Below the pieces are notes generated by a model that saw nothing but the letters and a program-made list of their open reading frames with translations, was not told where the DNA came from and did not search any database. The translations under genes were made by a program, and so were the position numbers. A stretch of DNA of 64,000 nt from positions 44,707 through 108,706 of the forward strand of contig CAIVEI010000011.1 in assembly GCA_903904835.1 (NCBI GenBank). Reading direction: 5' to 3'. Below, one piece after another: positions 9,655 through 17,692 of this stretch. Numbering within the stretch: the stretch's first letter is position 1; each line of letters opens with the position of its first letter. This DNA comes from an uncultured Schlesneria sp. (GTDB taxonomy: Bacteria; Planctomycetota; Planctomycetia; Planctomycetales; Planctomycetaceae).

Positions 9655-12219
9655 ATGACTTTATCCCCATCACTTCGACCTGAACTACTCGCTCCTGCCG
9701 GCGACCTGGACTGTCTGCGCGCCGCCGTCGAGAATGGAGCCGATGCCGTTTATTTCGGATTGAATTGCGGTTTTAACGCGAGGGCTCGAGCCACCAATGT
9801 GTCCGCCGACGAACTGACCGAGGTCATGCAATTTCTGCATCATCGTGGCGTCAAAGGCTATGTCACACTGAATACATTGGCGTTTACTGACGAGTTGCAG
9901 GAACTTGAGTCATTGATCCGCTCAATTTCACTTTCAAATGTCGATGCCGTTCTGGTTCAGGATCTGGGGTTGTTGCGGCTGATCCGTGCCACCGCGCCAG
10001 ACCTAAGAATTCACGCGTCGACTCAAATGACATTGACGAGTGCCGAATGTATTCGAGTCGCTGAAGAATTGGGAATCGAACGAGTGGTCCTCCCTCGTGA
10101 ACTATCGATACAGGAGATCGCTCGCCTGCGCAAGTCGACATCCGTTGCGCTGGAATGTTTCGTCCACGGTGCACTTTGCGTCGCATATTCAGGTCAATGT
10201 TTGACGAGTGAATCACTAGGGGGTCGAAGTGCCAATCGAGGCCAATGTGCTCAGGCATGCCGGTTGCCATACGACCTGATCTGTGATGGCGAGGATGTTG
10301 ATCTGGGTTCTCAGAAATACCTGCTCAGTCCGCAAGATCTTGCCGCTTACGAATTGACGCCTGACTTGATTGCAGCGGGAATTTCGTCGTTCAAAATTGA
10401 AGGACGACTGAAAACACCTGAATATGTTGCCAATATGACCCGTCATTATCGAGAAGCGATCGACACCGCCATGCGAGGTGAGCCGATCGAGTTCTCGCGA
10501 GATGACGTCCGCGAGATGGAGCTGTCGTTTTCACGCGGTTTCTCACCCGGTTGGCTGTTGGGCGATGATCACAAGATGCTGGTTCCGGCGATCTCATCTG
10601 CCAAACGAGGGGTGCTGCTGGGAACGATTTCAAACATTTTCCTTGATTCGGTTGAAATTCACCTTGAAGGGCCGGTCAAGCGGGGTGATGGAGTCGTCTT
10701 CGAGGGGAATCGAGAAGCGGACGCCGAACAGGGGGGACGGATTTACGGGGTGTTCCAGGAAGGACGCTTGCTCGACGAACTGATCGACCATGGGACTGTG
10801 GAACTCGAATTTCAGCATGGACTAATCGACTTCGAGCAACTGACAATCGGCCAGGCGATCTGGATGACTGACGACCCCCAACTGACTGCCCGACTGAAAA
10901 AGACCTTCACTGGCCCCGATCCGATCCGTAAACGGCCGTTAACTGTTCGTGTTCGCGCAATCGCTGATAAACCCCTCGAAATTGAAGGGGTCTTAAGTCC
11001 CCTGTTAACGTCCGGTCCCGGCGAAGTAATTTGCGTGAACGTCGTGTCGGCGACACCGCTGGCCAAGGCGACAAAGCATGCGGTGACGCGAGAATTTCTT
11101 GTAGAACAACTGGGGCGGCTAGGCAACACCCCTTACGAACTACATCAGCTTGATGCCGAAATCGTTGACGGACCGATGATTCCGCTAAGCGTCCTGTCAA
11201 AGCTGCGTCAGGAACTTGTGGCCCGACTCGATCACGCGGCCAGACAGCCTGAGCCGCGAAGGTTGCACTCGGGATCGGCTCTTCAAGAGCTGAAAGGGAA
11301 GATTCCGTCTCAGGCTGCTTTCGAAAACGAACGGACGGGTCAACCTCGCCTTCATCTCTTGTGCCGAACGTTGTCGCAGGTCCGCGCTGTCACGAATGAT
11401 GACCTGCCAGGGACGAACGACGGTCGACTGATCTACGCCGATTTTCAAGATCTACGGGAATACCGCGAGGCAGTTGAGATCGCTCATGCAGCAAACCTGC
11501 CGATCTACCTGGCCCCTCCTCGAATTCAGAAGCCGGATGAAGCGGGTTTGTTTTTGTCGCTTCTGAAATATGATGCGGACGGAATGCTGGTCCGAAACCT
11601 GGCGGGGATGCGTTTCTGTTCTGAACGTCATGTTCCTTTCGTTGCCGATTATTCACTGAACGCCACGAATGAACTGACGGTTGATTATCTGATCAGTCAG
11701 GGTGCTCAGCGCGTGACCGCTTCCTACGATCTGAACCGCGACCAGTTGCTGAATCTCGTTTCGTCGGTTCCCGCCCCGTGGCTCGAAATCGTGATTCACC
11801 AGCACATGCCAATGTTCCACATGGAGCATTGCGTTTTCTGCGCCGTCCTGTCACCCGGAACGAATAAGACAAACTGTGGTCGGCCGTGCGACACACACCT
11901 TGTTCAACTTCGCGACCGGGTTGGTAGTGAGCACCCGCTGAAGGCTGATGTCGGCTGTCGTAACACGTTATATAACGCCGTTCCTCAAAGCGCAGCCGAG
12001 GTCGTTTCGACCCTGCTCGAAAAAGATGTGTCTGATCTTCGTATCGAATTCCTGGACGAAGAGCCGGCCGAGGTGAATCGCATACTTAATCTTTACCGCG
12101 ATCTGCTTTCCAATCGCATTCGGGGTGAAGAGGTCTGGAGACGGCTGAACGCCGCCAATCGGGTTGGCGTAACACGAGGAACCCTCGAAGAACGCCGCAA
12201 TCCATTAGCGATTCTGTAG
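9655..12219 (+). CDS. Peptidase U32 family protein with DUF3656 (RlhA-like), long form
   Basis: About 854 residues. The N-terminal U32 domain starts PELLAPAGDLDCLRAAVENG and carries the family signature around residues 167-203 (ECFVHGALCVAYSGQC ... RGQCAQACRLPY). Its Cys residues (175, 182, 198, 202) bind an iron-sulphur cluster or prephenate-dependent site in relatives. A DUF3656-like middle region and a second U32-like half with HMPMFHMEHCVFC follow. E. coli RlhA, a close architectural relative, hydroxylates 23S rRNA C2501; RNA hydroxylation is therefore more likely than proteolysis. It is longer than RlhA (about 650 residues). The ATG at 9655 is preferred over a TTG at 9583. Convergent with the kinase; 21 bp between them holds a 12-bp palindrome. 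Confidence 0.87.
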   Translation: MTLSPSLRPELLAPAGDLDCLRAAVENGADAVYFGLNCGFNARARATNVSADELTEVMQFLHHRGVKGYVTLNTLAFTDELQELESLIRSISLSNVDAVLVQDLGLLRLIRATAPDLRIHASTQMTLTSAECIRVAEELGIERVVLPRELSIQEIARLRKSTSVALECFVHGALCVAYSGQCLTSESLGGRSANRGQCAQACRLPYDLICDGEDVDLGSQKYLLSPQDLAAYELTPDLIAAGISSFKIEGRLKTPEYVANMTRHYREAIDTAMRGEPIEFSRDDVREMELSFSRGFSPGWLLGDDHKMLVPAISSAKRGVLLGTISNIFLDSVEIHLEGPVKRGDGVVFEGNREADAEQGGRIYGVFQEGRLLDELIDHGTVELEFQHGLIDFEQLTIGQAIWMTDDPQLTARLKKTFTGPDPIRKRPLTVRVRAIADKPLEIEGVLSPLLTSGPGEVICVNVVSATPLAKATKHAVTREFLVEQLGRLGNTPYELHQLDAEIVDGPMIPLSVLSKLRQELVARLDHAARQPEPRRLHSGSALQELKGKIPSQAAFENERTGQPRLHLLCRTLSQVRAVTNDDLPGTNDGRLIYADFQDLREYREAVEIAHAANLPIYLAPPRIQKPDEAGLFLSLLKYDADGMLVRNLAGMRFCSERHVPFVADYSLNATNELTVDYLISQGAQRVTASYDLNRDQLLNLVSSVPAPWLEIVIHQHMPMFHMEHCVFCAVLSPGTNKTNCGRPCDTHLVQLRDRVGSEHPLKADVGCRNTLYNAVPQSAAEVVSTLLEKDVSDLRIEFLDEEPAEVNRILNLYRDLLSNRIRGEEVWRRLNAANRVGVTRGTLEERRNPLAIL

Positions 12220-12240
12220 CGAACGATTAATCGTCAAAGT

Positions 12241-13875
12241 TCAGACCTTGATTGGTTCTCTGCGTTGGCCTGTTTCTTTACTTCGAATCCAGATCGACAG
12301 GCGACGTGCCTGATAATCGGTGACGATGGTGCAACATGTGAGAAGAACGACCATCAGAATCGGCACGATCCAACTTTCAAAGTCTTCGGCATAATACACA
12401 AGGCTAAGGTAACCGGCGATGCAGCCCAAGCCTGCTGTCCAGATCTGGCTGCGGTTCAATGAGAGACCGGAAAGGATCAATACCAGGACGTAGGCGGTCA
12501 CATGTGAAATATCGGACTTTTTCCTCGCTTGCAGGACGGATGTCATAAAGATGATATCCGTCAGTAAAAAGGCAAACGGGGTCCACCGTTGGCTACCCGG
12601 TTTTGTTGCTTGCCATTCCCAGACCAGTGATAGCCCGATCCAAAGACTCAGTTCTGCTATGATCGGTTTGTAATAATCTGAGATGGACGAGATATTCGGC
12701 GTCGACAGGCAACGCAAGATAACGATCAAAAGTGTCGGTACGAGGGCAAGCAGGCGGTAGGCGGCGTCAGGATATCGGCGGAACGTCCGGGATAAATGGG
12801 TGATGGGCGAGAGGGGCTCGTATGGCGAACTTTCGCCGGTGATCCAGCGTTCAAGATCCTGAGCCAGTTCCAGCGCTGACGGGTAACGTTTCTGGGGCGA
12901 CTTCTCCAGGCAGCGCAGGCAAATCTGTTCCAGCTTTTTGGGAACGGTTCGATTCCAGTGCCGCAGCGGCAACGGCTCACGTTCCATCACCTGGAGGACC
13001 GTGTCAAATGCCGAATCCGCCTTAAAAGGAGGGCGACCACAAAGCATCTCGTAAAGGATGGCACCGAGGCTGTAGACGTCTGATCGAATTGTCACTTCGC
13101 GGATACGACCCGCTGCCTGTTCTGGGGACATGTAACTTGGAGTTCCCAGGATCGTCCCAGTCACAGTCGGGTCGTGGAATTCGTCGAGAGCTCGCGCAAG
13201 ACCAAAATCGACAAGGCACGGTTCGTCACATTCATCGAGGAGAACATTTGACGGCTTGAGATCTCGATGGATGATGCCATTGGCATGAAGATGGTCGACC
13301 GCTTTTGCAATCATGATCATCCAATGCACCGCCTGCTCTGTCGAAAGGGGACCATTACGGAGATGCGATGCCACGCTGGTCCCGGTCACAATATCCATCG
13401 TGAAGTAGGGCTGTCCGCCAAAATCGCCGAAGTCATGGATCGAGACGATATGCGGGTGCCGAATTCGTGAGGCGAGTCGGGCTTCCTGAGCGAACCGACG
13501 ACGCTGATCAGGACTGGAGAACGGGCTTCCCGTGAGCATCTTGAGGGCGACGGTTCGATCGAGTTCGGGGTGATACGCTCGAAAGACAACTCCCATTCCG
13601 CCACGCCCCAGTTCGCCGCGTAATTCATATTTGCCAAAGCTAATCGATTCGGACGTCTCTGATGTTTGAGTGCAAGTCGCTAATGGATCTGAGAGGATTG
13701 TTGCGAATGCTTCGATGTCCTGCAGATCATCCGCCCACGATGCGAGCCCTGGTTCCAGATTAATCAATCGTCTCTGCTCGATAACGTCACCACGCTGGAT
13801 CGCCGTCAAATATGCATCCAGAAGTGAAAACAATTCTCCGTTTGGGGCATCTTCCTCCGAGGCTGAATTTGTCAT
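12241..13875 (-). CDS. Membrane serine/threonine protein kinase (Pkn type) with polytopic C-terminus
   Basis: About 544 residues. A complete Hanks kinase: glycine loop GRGGMG (around 90-95), catalytic Lys112 in VALKML, HRDLKPSN (203-210), DFG (223-225), GTPSYMSPEQ activation segment. All catalytic residues are intact. After the kinase the C-terminus has about six hydrophobic segments (from AYRLLALVPTLLIVILRCL to WIVPILMVVLLTCCTIV), so it is anchored as a polytopic membrane domain rather than by a single helix. The ATG at 13875 is fixed by a perfect AAGGAGG a few bases upstream; the longer frame to 13962 would overlap the sigma gene. It begins 10 bp after the ECF sigma gene and is surely co-transcribed. 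Confidence 0.93.
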   Translation of the reverse strand: MTNSASEEDAPNGELFSLLDAYLTAIQRGDVIEQRRLINLEPGLASWADDLQDIEAFATILSDPLATCTQTSETSESISFGKYELRGELGRGGMGVVFRAYHPELDRTVALKMLTGSPFSSPDQRRRFAQEARLASRIRHPHIVSIHDFGDFGGQPYFTMDIVTGTSVASHLRNGPLSTEQAVHWMIMIAKAVDHLHANGIIHRDLKPSNVLLDECDEPCLVDFGLARALDEFHDPTVTGTILGTPSYMSPEQAAGRIREVTIRSDVYSLGAILYEMLCGRPPFKADSAFDTVLQVMEREPLPLRHWNRTVPKKLEQICLRCLEKSPQKRYPSALELAQDLERWITGESSPYEPLSPITHLSRTFRRYPDAAYRLLALVPTLLIVILRCLSTPNISSISDYYKPIIAELSLWIGLSLVWEWQATKPGSQRWTPFAFLLTDIIFMTSVLQARKKSDISHVTAYVLVLILSGLSLNRSQIWTAGLGCIAGYLSLVYYAEDFESWIVPILMVVLLTCCTIVTDYQARRLSIWIRSKETGQRREPIKV

Positions 13876-13885
13876 CGAAACCTCC

Positions 13886-14509
13886 TTATGACAAAGACAA
13901 GTCCTGGCTGAGCTTAGCACGTAATTGCTCGACGGCTCGCATCCATAACATTTGACAGGCACCGCGAGTCCGATTCATTCGCTCGGCGACGTCATCGAAC
14001 GATAACCTTTCGAGATTTCTCAATAAGACGACTTGCCGATAGTCGTCGGGGAGCGACTCAATCGCAACAGCGACCTGCAATTCTCGTTCGGCCTTTGACA
14101 ACAATTGACTGGGACTAGGGCCCGGATCGGCCGGTGACCAGTCAGCATGGCTTAATGTTGGATCAGAGATTGTCTGCTCGCGGCGAACGTCCCGTCGATT
14201 GGCTCCTCGGTAATGCTTATCGGCATCAAGAACATTGTGCTGAACGATCTGTTTCAACCAGGCGAGCCATTCCTCCGGTGTTCGACCTCGAAAGTTTTCG
14301 AACCCACGATGAGCTTCGAGCATCGATTGCTGAACAAGATCTGACGGATCGACCTTTGTCTGCAATCGGCGGTGTAATTGCACGCGAGCTGTCACGGCGA
14401 CGAAACTACGACAGGCTTCAAACAGCCTATTTCGTGCCGACTCGTCCCCTTGTCGCGCGAGCGTCAGCCAGCCAGCGAGTTGTGACGATTCTGCGTTCAT
14501 TTCACCCAT
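13886..14509 (-). CDS. ECF-type RNA polymerase sigma factor paired with a membrane kinase
   Basis: 207 residues. Region 2 is visible in RLFEACRSFVAVTARVQLH ... DPSDLVQQSMLEAHRGFENF and region 4 in LPDDYRQVVLLRNLERLSFDDVAERMNRTRGACQMLWMRAVEQL. This is the planctomycete ECF type encoded next to serine/threonine kinases, for which kinase-controlled activity has been proposed. There is no anti-sigma gene nearby; the kinase 10 bp downstream is the likely regulator (inference from context). M1 at 14509 or M4 at 14500 could be the start; neither has a strong ribosome binding site. Confidence 0.92.
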   Translation of the reverse strand: MGEMNAESSQLAGWLTLARQGDESARNRLFEACRSFVAVTARVQLHRRLQTKVDPSDLVQQSMLEAHRGFENFRGRTPEEWLAWLKQIVQHNVLDADKHYRGANRRDVRREQTISDPTLSHADWSPADPGPSPSQLLSKAERELQVAVAIESLPDDYRQVVLLRNLERLSFDDVAERMNRTRGACQMLWMRAVEQLRAKLSQDLSLS

Positions 14510-14711
14510 TCAGTATGGAGTCTGAATAACAATGTCTGCCGCCGAGAGAAAACAATCGATGAATGCCTGAAATGGAAAGCGTATTCGACGATAACAAACC
14601 TTCTGTAAAAAAGCGTGTCAAATCGAATGGGCGATTTCGGGCTTCTTACGAGAGGAAAAATTCCTCGGCCTATTTATGGATAACACATTTATAAAAAGAG
14701 CGATCTTTGGC

Positions 14712-14739
14712 TTGACACGAATCGTCGCTTTGATATTAT
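14712..14739 (+). promoter_or_regulatory. Sigma-70-like promoter for csrA
   Basis: TTGACA (14712-14717), 16 bp, TATTAT (14734-14739): a near-consensus housekeeping promoter about 100 bp before csrA. The leader between contains a perfect hairpin (14758-14774). The rest of the 332 bp between the sigma gene and csrA shows no gene; it must also hold the divergent sigma/kinase promoter. Confidence 0.6.
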
Positions 14740-14757
14740 TCGATGATCTTGAACAGA

Positions 14758-14774
14758 CCGTGAACGATTCACGG
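14758..14774 (+). promoter_or_regulatory. Stem-loop in the csrA leader
   Basis: CCGTGAA-CGA-TTCACGG is a perfect 7-bp inverted repeat with a 3-nt loop in the predicted csrA 5' leader. A second weaker pair, GGGTG ... CACCC, follows about 15 bp later. Many csrA leaders carry CsrA-binding hairpins, but the classical loop GGA is not seen here, so autoregulation is only a possibility. Confidence 0.35.
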
Positions 14775-14841
14775 GTGCTGCGCCGGGGTGCATTTTTGTC
14801 ACCCTGCCCGTGATCGCGGCGAATCTCGAAAGATTCATTCA

Positions 14842-15027
14842 ATGCTGGTTCTCACTCGCAAAATGTCACAGACGATCAAGCTCGGCGACGACATCACGAT
14901 TACGGTTGTCCGAACGTCGAACGGTTCTGTAAAGCTGGGCGTCGAAGCACCTCGAAACATTCGGATTTCACGTGAAGAATGTGGCGAACAAATATTGTCC
15001 CAGTTGCCAGAGCCGAAGGTCGCCTGA
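14842..15027 (+). CDS. csrA: Carbon storage regulator CsrA
   Basis: 61 residues starting MLVLTRKMSQTIKLGDDITI, the invariant CsrA N-terminus, and including the RNA-contacting VKLGVEAPRNIRISREE region with Arg and Glu at the usual places. CsrA dimers bind GGA-containing hairpins in mRNA leaders and change translation or stability. The ATG at 14842 is fixed by alignment to the family; an upstream frame from 14788 is not needed. No good Shine-Dalgarno is visible. A strong promoter lies about 100 bp upstream. No flagellar or fliW gene, the usual CsrA partner locus in some bacteria, lies in the window. Confidence 0.96.
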   Translation: MLVLTRKMSQTIKLGDDITITVVRTSNGSVKLGVEAPRNIRISREECGEQILSQLPEPKVA

Positions 15028-15082
15028 CCGCATGATCAATCATGAAATACACGGTTTTGGCGCATTGATTTTCGATTGTTAG

Positions 15083-15667
15083 CACAAACCAGAAAATGGG
15101 TATGTCTTCACTGCAATCGACCGTGACTCGAAGCTTCTGCTCTGCTGGCATGCTGCCCAACGATCTCCGCAAGACACTTGGGCATTTGCTGACAAGTTGT
15201 TTGCGTCCGTTTCGGGGTGCCCAACGATCAACACGGACGGATCCAACAGCTATTCGTTCATCATTCCATATTCGTTCTCGAACAATGTGAACTACGCTCA
15301 GATGATCAAGAATTTCCAGAATTCTGGAAGCGGATCTGCCGCTGCTCGTTATTCTCCTGGATCAATTACTTCAGTTGAAAAACGAATCATTTGTGGTGAC
15401 GTTCCAGTTGCTCAGATTGGTACGAGCCGGATGGGACGGTTCAACCTGACAAAGAGAATGCAAGTTCGCCGCTTCACCCGCGTGACGAATGCCCACAGCA
15501 AGAAGACTCGAAATCATGACGCGATGCTGGGGCTTTACTTCGCTTGGTACACCTTCTGCCGCAATCACTCGACGATCAAGGCAACGCCAGCAGTTGAGGC
15601 TGGCTTGACTGATTCGGTCTGGTCGATGGAAAAACTGCTGACAATGGCCGCTTCCGCGTCAGCGTGA
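15083..15667 (+). pseudogene. 5'-truncated IS1-type transposase remnant
   Basis: One reading frame, open from just after a TAG at 15080 to the TGA at 15667, reads as the C-terminal part of a DDE transposase of the IS1-like group: GYVFTAIDRDSKLLLCWH, then TWAFADKLFASVSGCPTINTDG, RYSPGSITSVEKR, TSRMGRFNLTKRMQVRRFTR, NAHSKK and FCRNHSTIKATPAVEAGLTD. The first two catalytic Asp positions (AIDRD, NTDG) and the C-terminal half are recognisable. The N-terminal DNA-binding region is missing and there is no start codon at the front, so it is a remnant. It sits directly before the restriction-modification genes. Confidence 0.82.
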
Positions 15668-15728
15668 AATGTACGACTTCACATGTTAACTTGTTTCAAC
15701 ACCGTGACATTTTTAGGACTTCGATATT

Positions 15729-16796
15729 ATGACAAAAGTGAAATCAACAGTTCTTCCGCTCGACGCGATTCATCATGGCGATTGTCTCGATCTACTGAAA
15801 AAACTCCCCGACGAATGCATTGATCTAATCGTATCATCACCTCCTTACAATCTTGGCAAGGAATATGAGGCGAAACGTGCTCTTCAGGTATACCTCGACG
15901 AACAGACGATCGTCCTTGAACAGTGTTCCCGTGTCCTCAAGTCAACGGGGTCGATTTACTGGCAGGTAGGATGGTTCGCTGAGAAAGGTTTGCTCATCCC
16001 GCTTGATGTGCGATATTTCCCGATTCTAGAATCGTTCGGACTCATTCCTAGAAGCCGTATCGCTTGGGCACGCCAACACGGACTCCATGCCAAAAATAAA
16101 TTCTCTGGCAGGTATGAAACGATTCTTTGGTTCACAAAAACTGACGATTATTACTTCGAGCTGGACAAGATCCGAGTGCCGCAGAAATGGCAGAACAAAA
16201 AACACTTCCGAGGGGATGAGGCAGGAAAGCTTTCCTGCAATCCTGACGGGAAAAATCCCGGCGACATCTGGATGTTTCGCAATGTGAAACACAATCACGA
16301 AGAACAGACGATCCATCCGTGCCAGTTCCCCGAAGACATGATCGCGCGCATCGTTTTGTCGTCCACTCCAGACGGCGCAACTGTCTTCGACCCATACATG
16401 GGAACTGGGACAGTTGCCGTTGTCGCTCGGGATCATGGACGGCATTTCATGGGGTCAGAGATTGACCCGAAGTATCATGCTGTCGCTCTTCGTCGTCTCT
16501 CTGGAATGCCAGATGCAAACGGTTCATTCCCGAATCTGAAGACGCTCCGGGACTATTGTGAACGCACGGGGAAAAGCGTCAAGAACTTCCGTTTCGACGT
16601 TCAGGTCGGCAAAACAGCCAGCGATCGATCGATGGCGAAGATTTATCCTGAAGAACACCACCTTCATGAACTGGAAGAACGAATCGGCTATGAAGAGGCA
16701 GCCTTCGGCGCAGACTTACGGGGACACGAACGCCCCGAAGACCACGGGTTAAACGGAAAGAAAAAGACACCTGACCAACAAAAGCTTTTTAGCTAA
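15729..16796 (+). CDS. Type II DNA methyltransferase, probably N4-cytosine, BglII-like system
   Basis: 355 residues. Catalytic motif IV is SPPY (residues 37-40) and the AdoMet-binding motif I is FDPYMGTGT (220-228); motif IV before motif I is the beta-class order, and SPPY is typical of N4-methylcytosine enzymes. The sequence around GRYETILWFTKTD and NPGDIWMF also fits this group. It should protect the site cut by the convergent endonuclease, whose stop overlaps this gene's stop by 4 bp. AGGA lies about 10 bp before the ATG. If the partner is a BglII isoschizomer, the site is AGATCT; several AGATCT sites occur in this window (1898, 7972, 18178, 23283, 44908) and would need methylation. Confidence 0.9.
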   Translation: MTKVKSTVLPLDAIHHGDCLDLLKKLPDECIDLIVSSPPYNLGKEYEAKRALQVYLDEQTIVLEQCSRVLKSTGSIYWQVGWFAEKGLLIPLDVRYFPILESFGLIPRSRIAWARQHGLHAKNKFSGRYETILWFTKTDDYYFELDKIRVPQKWQNKKHFRGDEAGKLSCNPDGKNPGDIWMFRNVKHNHEEQTIHPCQFPEDMIARIVLSSTPDGATVFDPYMGTGTVAVVARDHGRHFMGSEIDPKYHAVALRRLSGMPDANGSFPNLKTLRDYCERTGKSVKNFRFDVQVGKTASDRSMAKIYPEEHHLHELEERIGYEEAAFGADLRGHERPEDHGLNGKKKTPDQQKLFS

Positions 16797-17452
16797 TCCA
16801 GCAGCGTCAGCGCCGCTTTAGTATCGCCCGAGATTCTGCACATGTGTTTTGTGCTGATGCCTTCGCGTGAATATCTGCCGCTGTATTGAGTGAAAACCAC
16901 AGGACAGCGTTCCCCCGGCTCGGCAAACAATCCCACAAGACGGATCGGAACGCCGAAGAGTTTGTACTTTGACAGCGATGTCAGTTGCCGTTGTGCCTGT
17001 TCATAGTACAGCGTGCTGTTTGAGGCAGGGAACATATTGGCTTTCGTGACGATGACTGCGACACCAGTCAAGTGTTGATTCAATGGAATCTTGGCATTGT
17101 AGAACAGTTCAGACCGCAACATGTTATTCAACAGAAACGGATAATTCGAGAACTGGATTTCGACAATCATCCCCTTCTTGCCGAAGTCGATATCCTTTCC
17201 GAGAAAATCGAACTCCTGGGGAATCGGAATTCCTCCCATCCAGTGATTTTTCCCACTGACGAGCTTCCGCCCGATATATTTGTTTGTGCCCTTGGGATCA
17301 AAGATGAGATTCCCGACTTTGCCCGCTTGGTCGGATGCTTGCAAGTGAAGCGGCATCGCAGAAAGAACATCACGGATTTCTTGCCATTGCCGGCCAAACT
17401 CTCCAGCAATCGCGGCATCAGCGCCATTGAAATCCTGCCATTGGATTAACAT
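16793..17452 (-). CDS. Type II restriction endonuclease, BglII-like
   Basis: About 219 residues from the ATG at 17452. From memory the protein is close to BglII along its length: MPLHLQASDQAGKVGNLIFDP, IPIPQEFDFLGKDIDFGKK, EIQFSNYPFLLNN, MFPASNSTLYYEQAQ and VPIRLVGL. The BglII metal site D84-(9)-E93-x-Q95 is matched by D89 ... E98-I-Q100 at identical spacing, so it should cut; the predicted site is A^GATCT. The longer frame to 17485 lacks support. It is convergent with its methyltransferase and overlaps it by 4 bp, leaving its promoter on the far side next to the IS element. No controller (C) protein gene is visible. Confidence 0.88.
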   Translation of the reverse strand: MLIQWQDFNGADAAIAGEFGRQWQEIRDVLSAMPLHLQASDQAGKVGNLIFDPKGTNKYIGRKLVSGKNHWMGGIPIPQEFDFLGKDIDFGKKGMIVEIQFSNYPFLLNNMLRSELFYNAKIPLNQHLTGVAVIVTKANMFPASNSTLYYEQAQRQLTSLSKYKLFGVPIRLVGLFAEPGERCPVVFTQYSGRYSREGISTKHMCRISGDTKAALTLLD

Positions 17453-17586
17453 GGCGGCACCGATTGACGATGTCCGCGAAGACATTTAGACACAAGCATC
17501 CATGTTCCCTTAATTTCACCGTCCTTGGTGAAGGGCATACGATTATTTGAAAGTTAGAATTTCGTCAACACAGAGTTCACCGAGTA

Positions 17587-17596
17587 CCAGAAAATG
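17587..17596. repeat. Left flanking direct repeat of the ISKra4-like element
   Basis: CCAGAAAATG occurs here and again at 19351-19360 on the other side of the element. The copies partly overlap the terminal inverted repeats; if the element ends at TGGAGTG, the strict duplication is GAAAA (5 bp). This marks the insertion target. Confidence 0.6.
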
Positions 17597-17617
17597 GAGT
17601 GCAAGACGCACTTTGCG
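17595..17617 (+). repeat. Left terminal inverted repeat of the IS element
   Basis: Starts TGGAGTGCAAGACG and ends TTTGCG. It pairs with 19331-19353 at 17 of 23 positions, with perfect 7-bp outer and 5-bp inner blocks (TGGAGTG and TTGCG). Confidence 0.7.
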
Positions 17618-17692
17618 CGTCTTTTGACTGAGGGTACATTTTGTGATCGGATGTTTATTCATTTAATGGACTTAGCTCAAAGGAGGCCAAGG

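Noticed and set aside
12223..12234. 12-bp palindrome ACGATTAATCGT between convergent genes as terminator
   Set aside because: No loop, low GC and no T-tract; stability would be poor.
14661..14690. DnaA-box-like TTATGGATAA before csrA
   Set aside because: Single near-match with no supporting cluster.
15096..15290. Second overlapping frame across the IS1-type remnant
   Set aside because: The other frame carries the transposase similarity continuously from 15083, so no frameshift is needed and this one is a shadow.
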